64,000 nt of DNA from Acidobacteriota bacterium (GCA_022340585.1 JAJDNS010000053.1:28782-92781); one strand, 5' to 3'; counted from the stretch's first letter, positions 43,893 to 53,227 are shown. Numbers and translations: made by a program. Notes: generated from the sequence alone by a model not told the origin.

Positions 43893-45116
43893 CTACCGGC
43901 GGTGGATCTCGAAGTCCGACACCACGCGGGTGATGATCCCGTCGTCCGAGGGCGAGTCGGGTCGGAACCCGGAGCCGAGGCAGTGGAAGAACGCCAGGAG
44001 CTGGCCCACGACCGCGTCGACGAGGGAGAGGTCCTCGTCCCCGAGGGGGGCGTCGGCCCCGACGTCCACGACCACGTCGTCGGGCCGGGTCTCCACCTCG
44101 TGCGGGACGCCGGCGCCCACGATCACCCGCCGGCCGCCGATGTTCTTCCGGCGGAGCTCGTGGAGGAGGTCCATCTCGTAGGCCCGGGCCACCGCCTCGC
44201 TCGAGAGGAAGGCCACCACGAGGGTGTCGTCCTTGACGATGGACATGGGCCCATGCCTCAGGCCCAGGAAGGACTCGGCCAGGGTGGCGACCTTGCCCGC
44301 GTTCATCTCCATCATCTTCAGCGCCGCCTCGCGGGCGGCGCCGAGGCGGTACCCGCTGCCCAGGTAGATCGCCGATCCGAAGCCGCTGCGAGCCACGGAG
44401 GCCAGGGCATCGGAGCGATGCACCAGGACGTGGGTCGCCACCTGCGAAAGGGCCCGAGCGCGTGCTTCGTACGCATCGAGCGCGTCCAGGACGCCGAGCA
44501 CCAGGCCGGCGAGCACCAGGCTGGTGAAGCTGCTCGTCATCACCAGGCTCTCGTCGTTCGTCTCGTCGGGGAGAACCACGGAGCTGGCGCCCTGGACGCC
44601 TTTGTAGGACGTGGCGAGAGCCCCGTCCTTGTTGCAGGTGACGAAGAGGTGGCGGACTCCCGGGCGAGCCTCGAGGAGCCAGTCCACCACCGCACGACTC
44701 TCCGGGCTGTTCCCGGAGCGGGCCACGGAGACGAGGAGGGCCGCGTCCGACGGGGGGAGGCAGATCTCGGGATGAGTGAGGATCGTCCCCGCCGGCTGCG
44801 CCGCCACCGGGAGACCCAGCCGCGCGTGAAGTGCGGGGGCGATGCACTCGCTCGCGTACTGAGAGCTCCCCGAGCCGGTCAGGACCACTGCCTCGACCCC
44901 GGCGAGACACGCTGTGAGATCATGGGCCCGCTGGACCATCCGGGAGGCCGTCTCCGGCCAGACCACCGGTTGCTGGGCGATCTCCTCCAGCGTGAGACCG
45001 TAACCTCGGGCGAGCTGCTGCTGTCGGGGAACCCCGAGAAGTGCTCCGAGCTCCTTCGTGTCCGTCAGCGGCTCGAGAGCGCTGTTCTTCGCAACGTCGT
45101 CTGAGGTCGATGACAT
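43893..45116 (-). CDS. AgaS-like SIS-domain sugar isomerase/deaminase
   Basis: 407-residue protein with two SIS domains: VVLTGSGSSQYASECIAPAL and LVSVARSGNSPES in the first; AIYLGSGYRLGAAREAALKMMEM and GPMSIVKDDTLVVAFLS in the second. AgaS proteins isomerise and deaminate galactosamine 6-phosphate to tagatose 6-phosphate. Divergently transcribed from the aldolase gene; the 70 bases between hold the promoter and a DeoR/AgaR-like operator. Confidence 0.82.
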   Translation of the reverse strand: MSSTSDDVAKNSALEPLTDTKELGALLGVPRQQQLARGYGLTLEEIAQQPVVWPETASRMVQRAHDLTACLAGVEAVVLTGSGSSQYASECIAPALHARLGLPVAAQPAGTILTHPEICLPPSDAALLVSVARSGNSPESRAVVDWLLEARPGVRHLFVTCNKDGALATSYKGVQGASSVVLPDETNDESLVMTSSFTSLVLAGLVLGVLDALDAYEARARALSQVATHVLVHRSDALASVARSGFGSAIYLGSGYRLGAAREAALKMMEMNAGKVATLAESFLGLRHGPMSIVKDDTLVVAFLSSEAVARAYEMDLLHELRRKNIGGRRVIVGAGVPHEVETRPDDVVVDVGADAPLGDEDLSLVDAVVGQLLAFFHCLGSGFRPDSPSDDGIITRVVSDFEIHRR

Positions 45117-45142
45117 CGAGGGATCCTGCCCACGAGGGCACG

Positions 45143-45171
45143 TTGACAGACCTGTTCGGATCGGCTAGAAA
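45143..45171 (+). promoter_or_regulatory. Sigma-70 promoter of the amino-sugar operon
   Basis: TTGACA (45143-45148), 17-base spacer, TAGAAA (45166-45171). The -35 is a perfect consensus. The -10 overlaps the putative AgaR operator. Confidence 0.6.
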
Positions 45172-45201
45172 ACGAAAGATATCGCAATGAAACGTAAGAA
45201 T
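45167..45201. promoter_or_regulatory. AgaR-like (DeoR-family) operator
   Basis: On the minus strand ACGTTTCATTGC and ATCTTTCGTTTTC form spaced repeats of TTTCRTT, the half-site of the AgaR consensus. They cover the -10 box and the aldolase start codon, a placement that would block transcription of the plus-strand operon and probably the AgaS gene. The DeoR regulator at 49467 is the likely ligand-controlled repressor. Confidence 0.55.
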
Positions 45202-46104
45202 CAAGGCCTGAATGGCCCTCCTTCTCTCCGGCATCTTTCCCTGCCCCACGGGAAGCGGGTCCGCCTCTGGCGGATGCTCCACGGGCACGGACCGGGGAAC
45301 GGAACCCTGATGGTGCTGCCCCTCGACCAGGGTCTCGAGCACGGCCCCACGGACTTCTTCCCCAACCCTCCGGCGCTCGACCCCGACTACCAGTTCCGCC
45401 TCGCGGCGGACGGCGACTACTCGGCCATCGCCCTCGGGGTGGGTCTCGCCGAGAAGTACATGCGGGACTACTGCGGCCAGGTGCCGCTCATCCTCAAGCT
45501 GAACGGCAAGACGAACATCCCCGACGACGACGAGGCGGTCTCGGCCGCGTTCGCGAGCGTGGAGGATGCGGTCCGGCTCGGCGCCGACGCCGTGGGCTAC
45601 ACCATCTACGTGGGTTCCCCCCGCCAGGACGTCGAGCTGCGCGAGTACCGGCGTGTCCGCCAGGACTGCGAGCGGCTGGGCATGCCCCTGGTGATGTGGG
45701 CCTACCCGAGGGGCCGGGCCATCGACGCCCGCGGGGGCCGGGGCACGCTCTACGCCCAGGACTACGCGGCGCGGGTGGCCGAGGAGCTGGGGGCGGACAT
45801 CGTCAAGCTCCACGAGCCGACCGCGGACACCTCCGACGTGCCCGAGCCCTACCGCTCGCTGAAGGAGGACGCGGCGGCGCGAGTGCGGCGTGTCGTCCGC
45901 TCGGCGGGGCGGGTGCTGGTGTTGTTCTCCGGAGGCGAGAAGGACGACCGCGACGACCGCGTCGTGGCCAAGGTGCGCCTGTACAGGGGGGCGAGGGCCA
46001 CCGGGGTGATGTTCGGGCGAAACATGTGGCTGCGCCGGTTCGACGAGGCGCTGGCCCTGACCAGGCGGGTCCACCGGATTCTCTCGCGCCCGCCCCGGCA
46101 GTAG
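45187..46104 (+). CDS. Class I (DhnA/FbaB-type) aldolase
   Basis: 305-residue aldolase of the archaeal-type class I family: LPLDQGLEHGPTDFF, GYTIYVGSPRQD, IVKLHEPTADT (Schiff-base Lys region) and VLFSGGEKDDRDD (phosphate-binding loop). Cleaves a ketose bisphosphate. In this setting tagatose 1,6-bisphosphate is a likely substrate, replacing the class II AgaY/KbaY partner that is missing. First gene of the plus-strand operon. No strong ribosome site before ATG 45187. Confidence 0.82.
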   Translation: MKRKNQGLNGPPSLRHLSLPHGKRVRLWRMLHGHGPGNGTLMVLPLDQGLEHGPTDFFPNPPALDPDYQFRLAADGDYSAIALGVGLAEKYMRDYCGQVPLILKLNGKTNIPDDDEAVSAAFASVEDAVRLGADAVGYTIYVGSPRQDVELREYRRVRQDCERLGMPLVMWAYPRGRAIDARGGRGTLYAQDYAARVAEELGADIVKLHEPTADTSDVPEPYRSLKEDAAARVRRVVRSAGRVLVLFSGGEKDDRDDRVVAKVRLYRGARATGVMFGRNMWLRRFDEALALTRRVHRILSRPPRQ

Positions 46105-46117
46105 GAGGAGAAGCACC

Positions 46118-47359
46118 ATGGAGTTCCAACGACGTCAGTGGTTGAAGAGCGCGGGGCTGGGTGCTCTGGGCGCCGCGGGTCTGGCCGGCGGCGCGGAGCC
46201 GACGAAGGAGGCGCCCGAGGAGTCGGCGCCGAGGAGCTCGTGCCCCACCGCCGGCGAGGACCTTCTGCTTCAGGACTTCCGCCCGAAGAGCATGCTTCAC
46301 GTGCCCGAGACCCGGGTCGCGCAGCCGCGCTTCCCGGTGATAGACATCCACACCCACATGACCTTCGTCACGAAGTCGGAGAAGGGCGTCGCCATGGGGG
46401 AGGAGATGACTCCCCTGACCACCCCGGAGAAGGCGCTCGAGGTGATGGACCGCAAGGGCATCCGCGCCATGCTCAACCTCACCGGGGGCATCGGGAAGGG
46501 CCTGGAGCAGACGATCGACACCTGGGATCGCGCCCACCCGGGGCGCTTCTACACGTGCGTGCAGCCACGCTTCGAGGATCTCCGGGACCCGGGCTACCCC
46601 CAGATGCAGGCAGACGCCATCGAGGCGGCGGCAAAGGCCGGGGCGAAGGGTCTCAAGATCCTCAAGACCCTCGGCCTCTACCTCCGGGAGCAGGTCACCG
46701 AGGGTCCCCTGGTGAAGGTCGACGACCCCCGTTTCGACCCCATGTGGGAGGCGTGCGCCGCCCACGACCTGCCCGTTGCCATCCACGTGGCCGACCCCGA
46801 GGCCTTCTTCCTGCCCATCGACTGCACGAACGAGAGGTGGGACGAGCTGGGACATCACCCCGACTGGTCCTTCCACGGCCGTGACTTCCCGAGCTTCCAG
46901 GAGGTGATGGAGGCGCGCGACCGGCTCTACGCGCGCCACCCGAAGACCCAGTTCCTGTCCCTCCACCTCGGGCACGATGCCGAGAACCTGGGCTTCGTGT
47001 CGGAGTCGCTGGACCGCTTCCCCAACATGACGGTGGAGCTGGGGGCCCGCATCGGCGAGCTGGGGCGCCAGCCGCGCGCCTCGGCGAAGTTCTTCGACCG
47101 GTACCAGGATCGCATCCTGTTCGGCACCGACGCGGTGCCCCCGCCGGCCGGGGAGGCGACCCCCCAGCAGGTCTTCAAGGACGAGCTCTACGAGATCTAC
47201 TATCGGTTCCTCGAGACCGAGGACGAGTACTTCGACTACGCACCGGCCCCGGTCCCGCCGCAGGGGCGCTGGCGGATCTACGGAATCGGCCTGCCGGAGG
47301 GCATCCTGAAGAAGGTCTACCAGGACAACGCCGTGCGCCTCCTGGGGCTGGACGCGTGA
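46118..47359 (+). CDS. Tat-exported amidohydrolase (TIM-barrel metal hydrolase)
   Basis: 413-residue amidohydrolase_2-type protein with a Tat leader (EFQRRQWLKSAGLGALGAAG). Metal-site motifs: IDIHTHMTF, a central Lys in GAKGLKILKTLG, AIHVADPEAFF, LSLHLGHDAENL and ILFGTDAVPP. It could remove an acyl group or break a lactone outside the cytoplasm; the true reaction is unknown. ATG 46118 follows AGGAGGAG. It lies 13 bases after the aldolase gene and overlaps the next gene by four bases. Confidence 0.75.
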   Translation: MEFQRRQWLKSAGLGALGAAGLAGGAEPTKEAPEESAPRSSCPTAGEDLLLQDFRPKSMLHVPETRVAQPRFPVIDIHTHMTFVTKSEKGVAMGEEMTPLTTPEKALEVMDRKGIRAMLNLTGGIGKGLEQTIDTWDRAHPGRFYTCVQPRFEDLRDPGYPQMQADAIEAAAKAGAKGLKILKTLGLYLREQVTEGPLVKVDDPRFDPMWEACAAHDLPVAIHVADPEAFFLPIDCTNERWDELGHHPDWSFHGRDFPSFQEVMEARDRLYARHPKTQFLSLHLGHDAENLGFVSESLDRFPNMTVELGARIGELGRQPRASAKFFDRYQDRILFGTDAVPPPAGEATPQQVFKDELYEIYYRFLETEDEYFDYAPAPVPPQGRWRIYGIGLPEGILKKVYQDNAVRLLGLDA

Positions 47360-48084
47360 GCGCGCCGGCGATGCTCGCCTTCGCCCTCGTGCTCGTCGCC
47401 CCGCTCCTGGCGGTGGCGGGTGCGCCCGAGTACCAGGTGGCCCGGACCACGGCCTCCCGGGAGGGGCTCCTGGGCGCGACCGACGACGCGTGGGCGGGTG
47501 GGAAGGCCATCGAGTGGGGCCCCAGCCAGTACGCGACGACGTTCCGGGCCCTCTGGGACGACGAGGGTCTCTACCTCCGCTGGGATGCGGTCGATCCCAA
47601 CCCCTGGCACACCATGACGAAGCGCGACGAGCACATCTGGGACGAGGAGGTGGTGGAGATCTTCATCGACCTCGACCACACCGGGCGCGACTACTACGAG
47701 CTCGAGATCAACCCCGCCAACGTGGTGTGCGACCTGCGGATGATCTCACCCTGGCCCGACATCGAGGGTGACATCGACTGGGATCTCGACGGGCTGCAGA
47801 CGCGCGTCCACGCCCGGACCGACGTCCAGGGAGCGACGACGGGTTGGACGGCCACCGCCTTTCTCCCGTGGAGCGGCTTCCGATCGCTGCCCTCCGCCCG
47901 GGAGGTCACGCTCCCGCCGGAGCCCGGGGACACCTGGCGCTTCAACGTGTTCCGGATCAAGAGGCCGGCAGGGCCGACCGAGCCCGAGAAGGACGCGGTG
48001 TTCGCGGCCTGGTCTCCCCCCGCCGGCCGGAGCTTCCACGACGCCGGCGCCTTCCGACCCTTCCGCTTCGAGGCCGTGCATTGA
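47356..48084 (+). CDS. Carbohydrate-binding family 9-like exported protein
   Basis: 242-residue protein with a signal peptide (AMLAFALVLVAPLLAVAGA) and a CBM9-like beta sandwich: LRALWDDEGLYLRWDA-like strand (FRALWDDEGLYLRWD), DEEVVEIFIDLDHTGRDYYELEINP and WRFNVFRIKRP. Such domains bind sugars. GTG 47356 overlaps the amidohydrolase stop (GTGA), so both exported proteins are probably made together and act on the same substrate. Confidence 0.75.
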   Translation: MSAPAMLAFALVLVAPLLAVAGAPEYQVARTTASREGLLGATDDAWAGGKAIEWGPSQYATTFRALWDDEGLYLRWDAVDPNPWHTMTKRDEHIWDEEVVEIFIDLDHTGRDYYELEINPANVVCDLRMISPWPDIEGDIDWDLDGLQTRVHARTDVQGATTGWTATAFLPWSGFRSLPSAREVTLPPEPGDTWRFNVFRIKRPAGPTEPEKDAVFAAWSPPAGRSFHDAGAFRPFRFEAVH

Positions 48085-48108
48085 GGGGCGGTGGGAGCGC
48101 GACCACGA

Positions 48109-49470
48109 ATGGCTGAGACCACCGCGGCGCGAGCGGCCGGGCTCGGGGGCCCGGGCGCCCTCGTCGACGTGGTCGCGGCCCAGAAGCGGGGCGAGCCGCG
48201 AGGGATCTGGTCCTGCTGCTCGGTCCACCCCGACGTCGTCGACGCCGCCCTCCGGACCGCGCGGGAGCTCGACACGCCGGTCCTCGTCGAGGCCACCTCC
48301 AACCAGGTCAACCAGGAGGGGGGCTACACCGGGGCGACTCCCGCCGAGTTCGCCGCCGCCCTCTCCGAGGCGGCGGAGGCGGCGGGCCTCTCCCCCGGGC
48401 GGCTCCTCTTCGGCGGTGACCATCTCGGTCCGCACCCCTGGCAGGCCGAGCCGGCCGAGAGGGCCATGGCGAAGGCGCGGGAGCTCGTCGCCGGATACGC
48501 CCGGGCGGGCGCGGTGAAGATCCACCTCGACGCGAGCATGCGCCTGGCCGACGACCCCCCCGGCGCCCTCGACGGCCAGCTGGCGGCCGACCGCGTGTCC
48601 GAGCTGGCGGAGGCCGCCGAGAGGGCTCGACCGGAGGGAGCCGAGCCTCCGGTCTTTGTCATCGGGACCGAGGTCCCGGTGCCCGGCGGCGAAGCCGACG
48701 AAGACGCCGGCCCGGTGGTCACGCGGCCCGAGGACGCGGCCCGGACGATCTCCGCGACGCGAGCCACCTTCCGGGCCCGGAACCTGGAGGCGGCATGGGA
48801 GCGGGTGGTGGGGCTCGTGGTCCAGCCCGGCGTCGAGTTCGGCCAGTGGCGCGTCCACGAGTACGATCCCGCCACCGCCCGGGCGCTCTCCACCTTCATC
48901 GAGGACGTGCCCGGGATCGTCTACGAGGCCCACTCCACGGACTACCAGAGGAGCGAGGCCCTCCACTCGCTCGTGCACGATCACTTCGCGATCCTGAAGG
49001 TGGGGCCCGCCCTGACCTTCTCCTGGCGGGAGGCGGTGTTCGCCCTGGCCGCCATCGAGCAGGAGTGGCTGGGGGGACGCGCCGACGTTACGCTCTCCCG
49101 GCTTCCGGAGACGGTGGACGAGGTGATGCGGCGCGACCCCGCCCACTGGCAGAGCTACTATCGGGGCGACGAGGCCGAGCTCCGCTTCGCCCGCCGGTTC
49201 AGCCTCAGCGACCGGATCCGCTACTACTGGCCCCATCCCCAGGTGAAGGCCGCGCTCACCCGCCTCATGGCGAACCTGGAAGCCCATCCGGCTCCGCTGC
49301 CCCTGGTGAGCCAGCACCTTCCCGGCCCGCACCGCGCGGTGCGCGAGGGTCGTATCGCCCGGAACCCACGGGAGCTCGTTCGCTTCCACGTCCGGGAGGC
49401 GATCGAGCGCTACACTCGCGCCTGCGGAACGCAGGCAAGCCCCATGGAATCCAATGGAGCGGAACAGTGA
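48109..49470 (+). CDS. AgaZ/GatZ/KbaZ-like tagatose-bisphosphate aldolase-associated protein
   Basis: 453-residue protein of the GatZ/KbaZ family: GIWSCCSVHPDVVDAALR, LVEATSNQVNQEGGYTG, LLFGGDHLGPHPWQ, VKIHLDASM and YEAHSTDYQ are all typical. In E. coli it is the non-catalytic partner of class II tagatose-bisphosphate aldolase; in other bacteria AgaZ has been proposed as the tagatose 6-phosphate kinase. As no class II partner is present, the second role fits better here; inference. Start uncertain: ATG 48109, with GTG 48091 in frame upstream. Confidence 0.85.
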   Translation: MAETTAARAAGLGGPGALVDVVAAQKRGEPRGIWSCCSVHPDVVDAALRTARELDTPVLVEATSNQVNQEGGYTGATPAEFAAALSEAAEAAGLSPGRLLFGGDHLGPHPWQAEPAERAMAKARELVAGYARAGAVKIHLDASMRLADDPPGALDGQLAADRVSELAEAAERARPEGAEPPVFVIGTEVPVPGGEADEDAGPVVTRPEDAARTISATRATFRARNLEAAWERVVGLVVQPGVEFGQWRVHEYDPATARALSTFIEDVPGIVYEAHSTDYQRSEALHSLVHDHFAILKVGPALTFSWREAVFALAAIEQEWLGGRADVTLSRLPETVDEVMRRDPAHWQSYYRGDEAELRFARRFSLSDRIRYYWPHPQVKAALTRLMANLEAHPAPLPLVSQHLPGPHRAVREGRIARNPRELVRFHVREAIERYTRACGTQASPMESNGAEQ

Positions 49471-50279
49471 GTCCAGACAACGAGAAGGAAACGCAGGCGC
49501 GGCCAGGCCGGCTCCTCGTCGAGGAGAGACGCCGCCGGATCCTGGAGATCCTCGACAGCCAGGAGCGGGTCACGGTGGAGGAGCTGGTCCAGCGCTTCGG
49601 GGTCTCCGCGGTCACGATCCGCAGCGACCTGGACACCCTGGCCGAGGACGGAGCCCTCGTCCGGTCCCACGGAGGAGCCCTCCGGCCCGCCGACGCCCCC
49701 GAGGACCTCCCCATCGCCGTCAAGCAGACGCGCCGCCACGCGGAGAAGGTCCGGATCGCCCGGGCGGCGGTCAAGATGATCAGCGACGGCGAGACCATCA
49801 TTCTCGACTCCGGGTCCACCACCCTCGAGATCGCCCGTCAGCTCCGGACTCTCGAGGTGGAGTCGCTGAGCGTCATCACCAACGCCCTCAACATCGCCAT
49901 GGAGATCGCGGCGTTGTCGCGCGTCCGCTTGATCATGACGGGAGGGATCCTCCGGCAGATGTCCTACTCCCTGGCCGGCCCCCCCGCCGAGCAGGTCCTG
50001 GACCGGCTCCGCGCGGATCGTCTGTTCCTCGGGGTGGACGGGTTCGATCCCGACATCGGCTTTATGACCCCCGACGTGTTCGAGGCCCGGCTCAACGCCC
50101 ACATGATCAAGGTCTCTCGCGAGGTCGTGGTGGTCGCGGACTCCACCAAGTTCGGGCGCCGCAGCCTCTCCGTCATCGCCGACCTCGCAAGCGTGAACAA
50201 GCTGATCACCGACTCGGGAGCGCCTCCGGAGCGAGTGGCGGAGCTGCAGGCTCGCGGGCTGGAGGTCATCATCGTCTGA
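49467..50279 (+). CDS. DeoR-family regulator, AgaR-like
   Basis: 270-residue regulator. N-terminal DeoR helix-turn-helix (RRRRILEILDSQERVTVEEL, FGVSAVTIRSDLDTL) and a C-terminal sugar-phosphate sensing domain (ILDSGSTTLEIARQL, LFLGVDGFDPDIGFM, VVADSTKFGRR). GTG 49467 overlaps the AgaZ stop (GTGA). It probably controls its own operon and the divergent AgaS/kinase genes through the operator at 45167-45201. Confidence 0.85.
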   Translation: MSPDNEKETQARPGRLLVEERRRRILEILDSQERVTVEELVQRFGVSAVTIRSDLDTLAEDGALVRSHGGALRPADAPEDLPIAVKQTRRHAEKVRIARAAVKMISDGETIILDSGSTTLEIARQLRTLEVESLSVITNALNIAMEIAALSRVRLIMTGGILRQMSYSLAGPPAEQVLDRLRADRLFLGVDGFDPDIGFMTPDVFEARLNAHMIKVSREVVVVADSTKFGRRSLSVIADLASVNKLITDSGAPPERVAELQARGLEVIIV

Positions 50280-50327
50280 GCTCGCGGCCAGCGCCCCCAC
50301 CGCGCCCCGTGAACAGAGGAGGCACAC

Positions 50328-51191
50328 GTGGAATCGAGCATCTGGCTGGTCTACGCCATCGTCACGACCCTCTTCTGGGGGGTGTGGGGCGCCTTCATCG
50401 AGGCCCCGGAGAAGCGCGGGTTCCCCGCCACCCTGGGCTACGTGGTCTGGTCCCTGACCATGATCCCGTGCGCCATCGTGGCCCTCGCCCTCGTCGGGTG
50501 GGAGCTCGAGACCGATCTCCGCTCGGTCCTCCTCGGGTGCACGGCGGGGCTCCTGGGCGCCGCCGGTCAGCTCGTCCTCTTCCAGACGCTCCGCAAGGGG
50601 CCGGCCTACCTGGTGTTCCCGGTCGTGGCCCTCTCCCCGGTGGTGAGCGTGGCCCTGTCGGTCCTGCTCCTGGGCGAGACCGCGAGCGCCCGGGCCTGGG
50701 CGGGAATCGTCCTCGCCCTCGTGGCCATTCCCCTGCTGGCCTACCAGCCGCCGGACCGTTCGAGCCCGGTGAAGGGCTACCTGTGGCTGGCGATGGCCAT
50801 CGGCGTCATGTTCGCCTGGGGCCTCCAGGCCATCGTCCTCCGCTTCGCCAACCAGACGATGAGCAGCGAGGGCATCTTCTTCTACATGATGGCCACCGGG
50901 GTCGCGCTCGCCCCCTTCGCCGTCCTCATGACGGACTTCAAGCAGGACATCAACTGGGGTCCCAGCGGTCCCTGGCTGGCCGCCGGCATCCAGATCCTGA
51001 ACTCCGTCGGGGCCCTGATGATGGTCTACGCCTTCCGCTACGGGAAGGTGATCATCGTGAGCCCGATGATCAACGCCCTGGCCCCCGTCATCACCATCGT
51101 GCTCTCGTTGCTGCTCTACCGGGTCATCCCCAACAAGGTGGTGACGGCGGGCATGGTGCTGGCCGCGGCGGCCTTCTACCTCCTGTCCTGA
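50328..51191 (+). CDS. EamA/DMT-family transporter
   Basis: 287-residue membrane protein with about ten helices in two repeats, as in EamA/RhaT-type drug/metabolite transporters (WLVYAIVTTLFWGVWGAFI; LSVLLLGETASARAWAGI; VITIVLSLLLYRVIPN). Probably carries the sugar of this cluster, although direction and substrate are not known. GTG 50328 follows GGAGG at five bases. Confidence 0.78.
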   Translation: MESSIWLVYAIVTTLFWGVWGAFIEAPEKRGFPATLGYVVWSLTMIPCAIVALALVGWELETDLRSVLLGCTAGLLGAAGQLVLFQTLRKGPAYLVFPVVALSPVVSVALSVLLLGETASARAWAGIVLALVAIPLLAYQPPDRSSPVKGYLWLAMAIGVMFAWGLQAIVLRFANQTMSSEGIFFYMMATGVALAPFAVLMTDFKQDINWGPSGPWLAAGIQILNSVGALMMVYAFRYGKVIIVSPMINALAPVITIVLSLLLYRVIPNKVVTAGMVLAAAAFYLLS

Positions 51192-51303
51192 CCGCCGCAG
51201 GTTGCCCAGGTCGTTGTCGAGGTCCGCGGCCAGGGGCGTCCCGGTCGAGGCGGAAGGGACGCGGCTTCCATGGCCCGCGGCAGTGGCTCTATACTTCGAG
51301 GTC

Positions 51304-52209
51304 GTGCCCGGTACGTCGGTCGCCACCAGACGTGAGGTCTCTCGCCTCCCCGCCGCCGGTCTCGTCAGTGGGTCCCTCGGTCGGGCCCTGGCCAGCGCGT
51401 GGCTCGTGCTTCTGCTCGTCCCCGCGGGCTCCGGCCTGGAGCTGCCGGTGGACCAGGGGACGCTCTTCGACCAGGGGGTCCTCGCCCTCAAGGCCGGGAA
51501 CCTGGACGAGGCGGAGTCCGCCTTTCGAGCGGTCATCGAGCAGGGAGGCGAGCTCGCCCAGGTCCACAACAACCTCGGCATCGTCTACCAGATGCGCGGG
51601 CAGCACGAGCGGGCCGTCGTGGAGTTTCGCGAGGCCGCCCGCCTCGACAGCGACTATCCGGCGCCGCGGATCCTCCTGGGAGCCAGCCTGCTCGCCCTCG
51701 GCCGGGTGGAGGAGGCGAAGGTCTCCCTCGAGGCGGCGGTGCGGCTGGCCCCCGGGGAGGCGCTGGCCCACCGCGAGCTTGCCAAGGCCTACGAGCGGAG
51801 CGGGGAGTGGGCCGGCGTCGTCGACGAGTACCGGACCCTGCGGAGGCTCGCCCCCGACGAGCCGGAGCATCTGTACGGGCTGGGCCAGGGGTATCTCCGC
51901 CTCTCGGAGACGTGCCTGCGCCGGCTGCACGACCTCTACCCCGACTCGGCCCGCTCGCACCAGGCCCAGGCTCACAGCTATCGCCTGCAGGAACGTCCGG
52001 ACCTCGCCCTGGAGGCCTTCGAGCGGGCCGCGCAGGCGGATCCGACGCTTCCGGAGATCCACCTCGCGATCGCCCAGATCTACGTGGAGCAGAAGCGGTG
52101 GGCCGACGCCCGGCGGGAGCTGGCGCTCGAGCTGGACGTGGTGCCGGAGAGCGCCGGGGCGCGGGCTCTCGAGCGTCACCTCCGGGCCCTGGAGGGGGCC
52201 TCGCGGTGA
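51304..52209 (+). CDS. Exported TPR protein
   Basis: 301-residue protein with a leader (ALASAWLVLLLVPAGSG) and about six tetratricopeptide repeats (GVLALKAGNLDEAESAFRAV, NNLGIVYQMRGQHERAVVEF, LGASLLALGRVEEAKVSL, HLAIAQIYVEQKRWADARRE). GTG 51304 is selected because TATACT (51290-51295) ends eight bases before it, a leaderless arrangement. Coupled with the next TPR gene by a four-base overlap. Such TPR proteins accompany CRTAC1 genes in this phylum; function unknown. Confidence 0.75.
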   Translation: MPGTSVATRREVSRLPAAGLVSGSLGRALASAWLVLLLVPAGSGLELPVDQGTLFDQGVLALKAGNLDEAESAFRAVIEQGGELAQVHNNLGIVYQMRGQHERAVVEFREAARLDSDYPAPRILLGASLLALGRVEEAKVSLEAAVRLAPGEALAHRELAKAYERSGEWAGVVDEYRTLRRLAPDEPEHLYGLGQGYLRLSETCLRRLHDLYPDSARSHQAQAHSYRLQERPDLALEAFERAAQADPTLPEIHLAIAQIYVEQKRWADARRELALELDVVPESAGARALERHLRALEGASR

Positions 52210-53219
52210 GACGAGCCGGCGGGGGCTGGGCCCTCGTGGCCCTCTTCGCTGGTTACGCCGGGGCGAGCCAGATGGACGCGCCGGCGACACCGGGTCCCCC
52301 GGACTCCGCGCTCGTTGACTCGGACGTCGTGGTGGACGGCACCCTGTCCCCGGCCGGAATCGACCCTGCGCTCCGCGCCTCGATCGACGCGGCGCTGCAG
52401 GCGCGTGACTACACGCGGGCCGAGACGCTCCTCCTCGAGGCCGTGCAGGCGCAGCCGCAGTCGGCGGAAGCGCTGCGCCTGCTGGGCGGCGTCTTCTTCC
52501 TCCGGGGCCGACCGCTGAACGCGGCCGTGGCCTACAAGAAGGCCGAGGCCCTGGCCCCCCTCGACGAGCGCAGCCGCTTCACCCTCACCATGTCCTACGT
52601 GGCCCTCGGCCGTCGTGACTGGGCGCGTCCCGAGCTCGAGACGTTGCTCGAGACCTCTCCCCGGAACCCGCTCTACATCTACTGGATTGCCCGCCTCGAC
52701 TACGACGACGGGCAGTTCGAGGCTGCGGTCGAGCGGCTGCTCCGAGTGGTCGCCCTGGATCCCGGCTTCATGAGGGCCTGGGACAACCTGGGCCTCAACT
52801 ACGACGCCCTCGGGCGGTTCGACGACGCGGTCCGAAGCTACGAGGAGGCCCTCCGGCTGAACCGCCTATCAGAAACACCGTCGCCCTGGCCCGCCCTCAA
52901 CCTCGGCATCCTCCTGGTCAAGCTCGACCGTCTCGCCGAGGCCGAGGCCCGCTTCCGCGAGTCGGTGGCGGCCGACCCGGGCTTCCCACCGGCCCACTAC
53001 CAGCTCGGACTGCTGCTGGACAACACCGGGCGGCCCGAGGAGGCCATTCCCGAGCTCGAGGAGGCGGCACGGCTCGACGCCGAGTACGCGGAGCCCCACT
53101 TCGCCCTGGCCCGTCTCTACCGGCGTGCCGGCGACAAGGACCGGGCCCGCCAGGCCCTGGAGCGGTTCCAGGAGATCAAGAAGAGGGAGGAGCAGCAACC
53201 CCGTCCACCGTCGTCCTGA
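52206..53219 (+). CDS. Exported TPR protein
   Basis: 337-residue TPR protein with a leader (GGWALVALFAGYAGASQ) and roughly seven repeats (LLGGVFFLRGRPLNAAVAYK, NLGLNYDALGRFDDAVRSYE, YQLGLLLDNTGRPEEAIPEL, FALARLYRRAGDKDRARQAL). GTG 52206 overlaps the preceding stop codon (GTGA). Charged C-terminal tail. Probably a periplasmic scaffold; no partner can be named. Confidence 0.75.
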   Translation: MRRAGGGWALVALFAGYAGASQMDAPATPGPPDSALVDSDVVVDGTLSPAGIDPALRASIDAALQARDYTRAETLLLEAVQAQPQSAEALRLLGGVFFLRGRPLNAAVAYKKAEALAPLDERSRFTLTMSYVALGRRDWARPELETLLETSPRNPLYIYWIARLDYDDGQFEAAVERLLRVVALDPGFMRAWDNLGLNYDALGRFDDAVRSYEEALRLNRLSETPSPWPALNLGILLVKLDRLAEAEARFRESVAADPGFPPAHYQLGLLLDNTGRPEEAIPELEEAARLDAEYAEPHFALARLYRRAGDKDRARQALERFQEIKKREEQQPRPPSS

Positions 53220-53227
53220 GGACCGCA

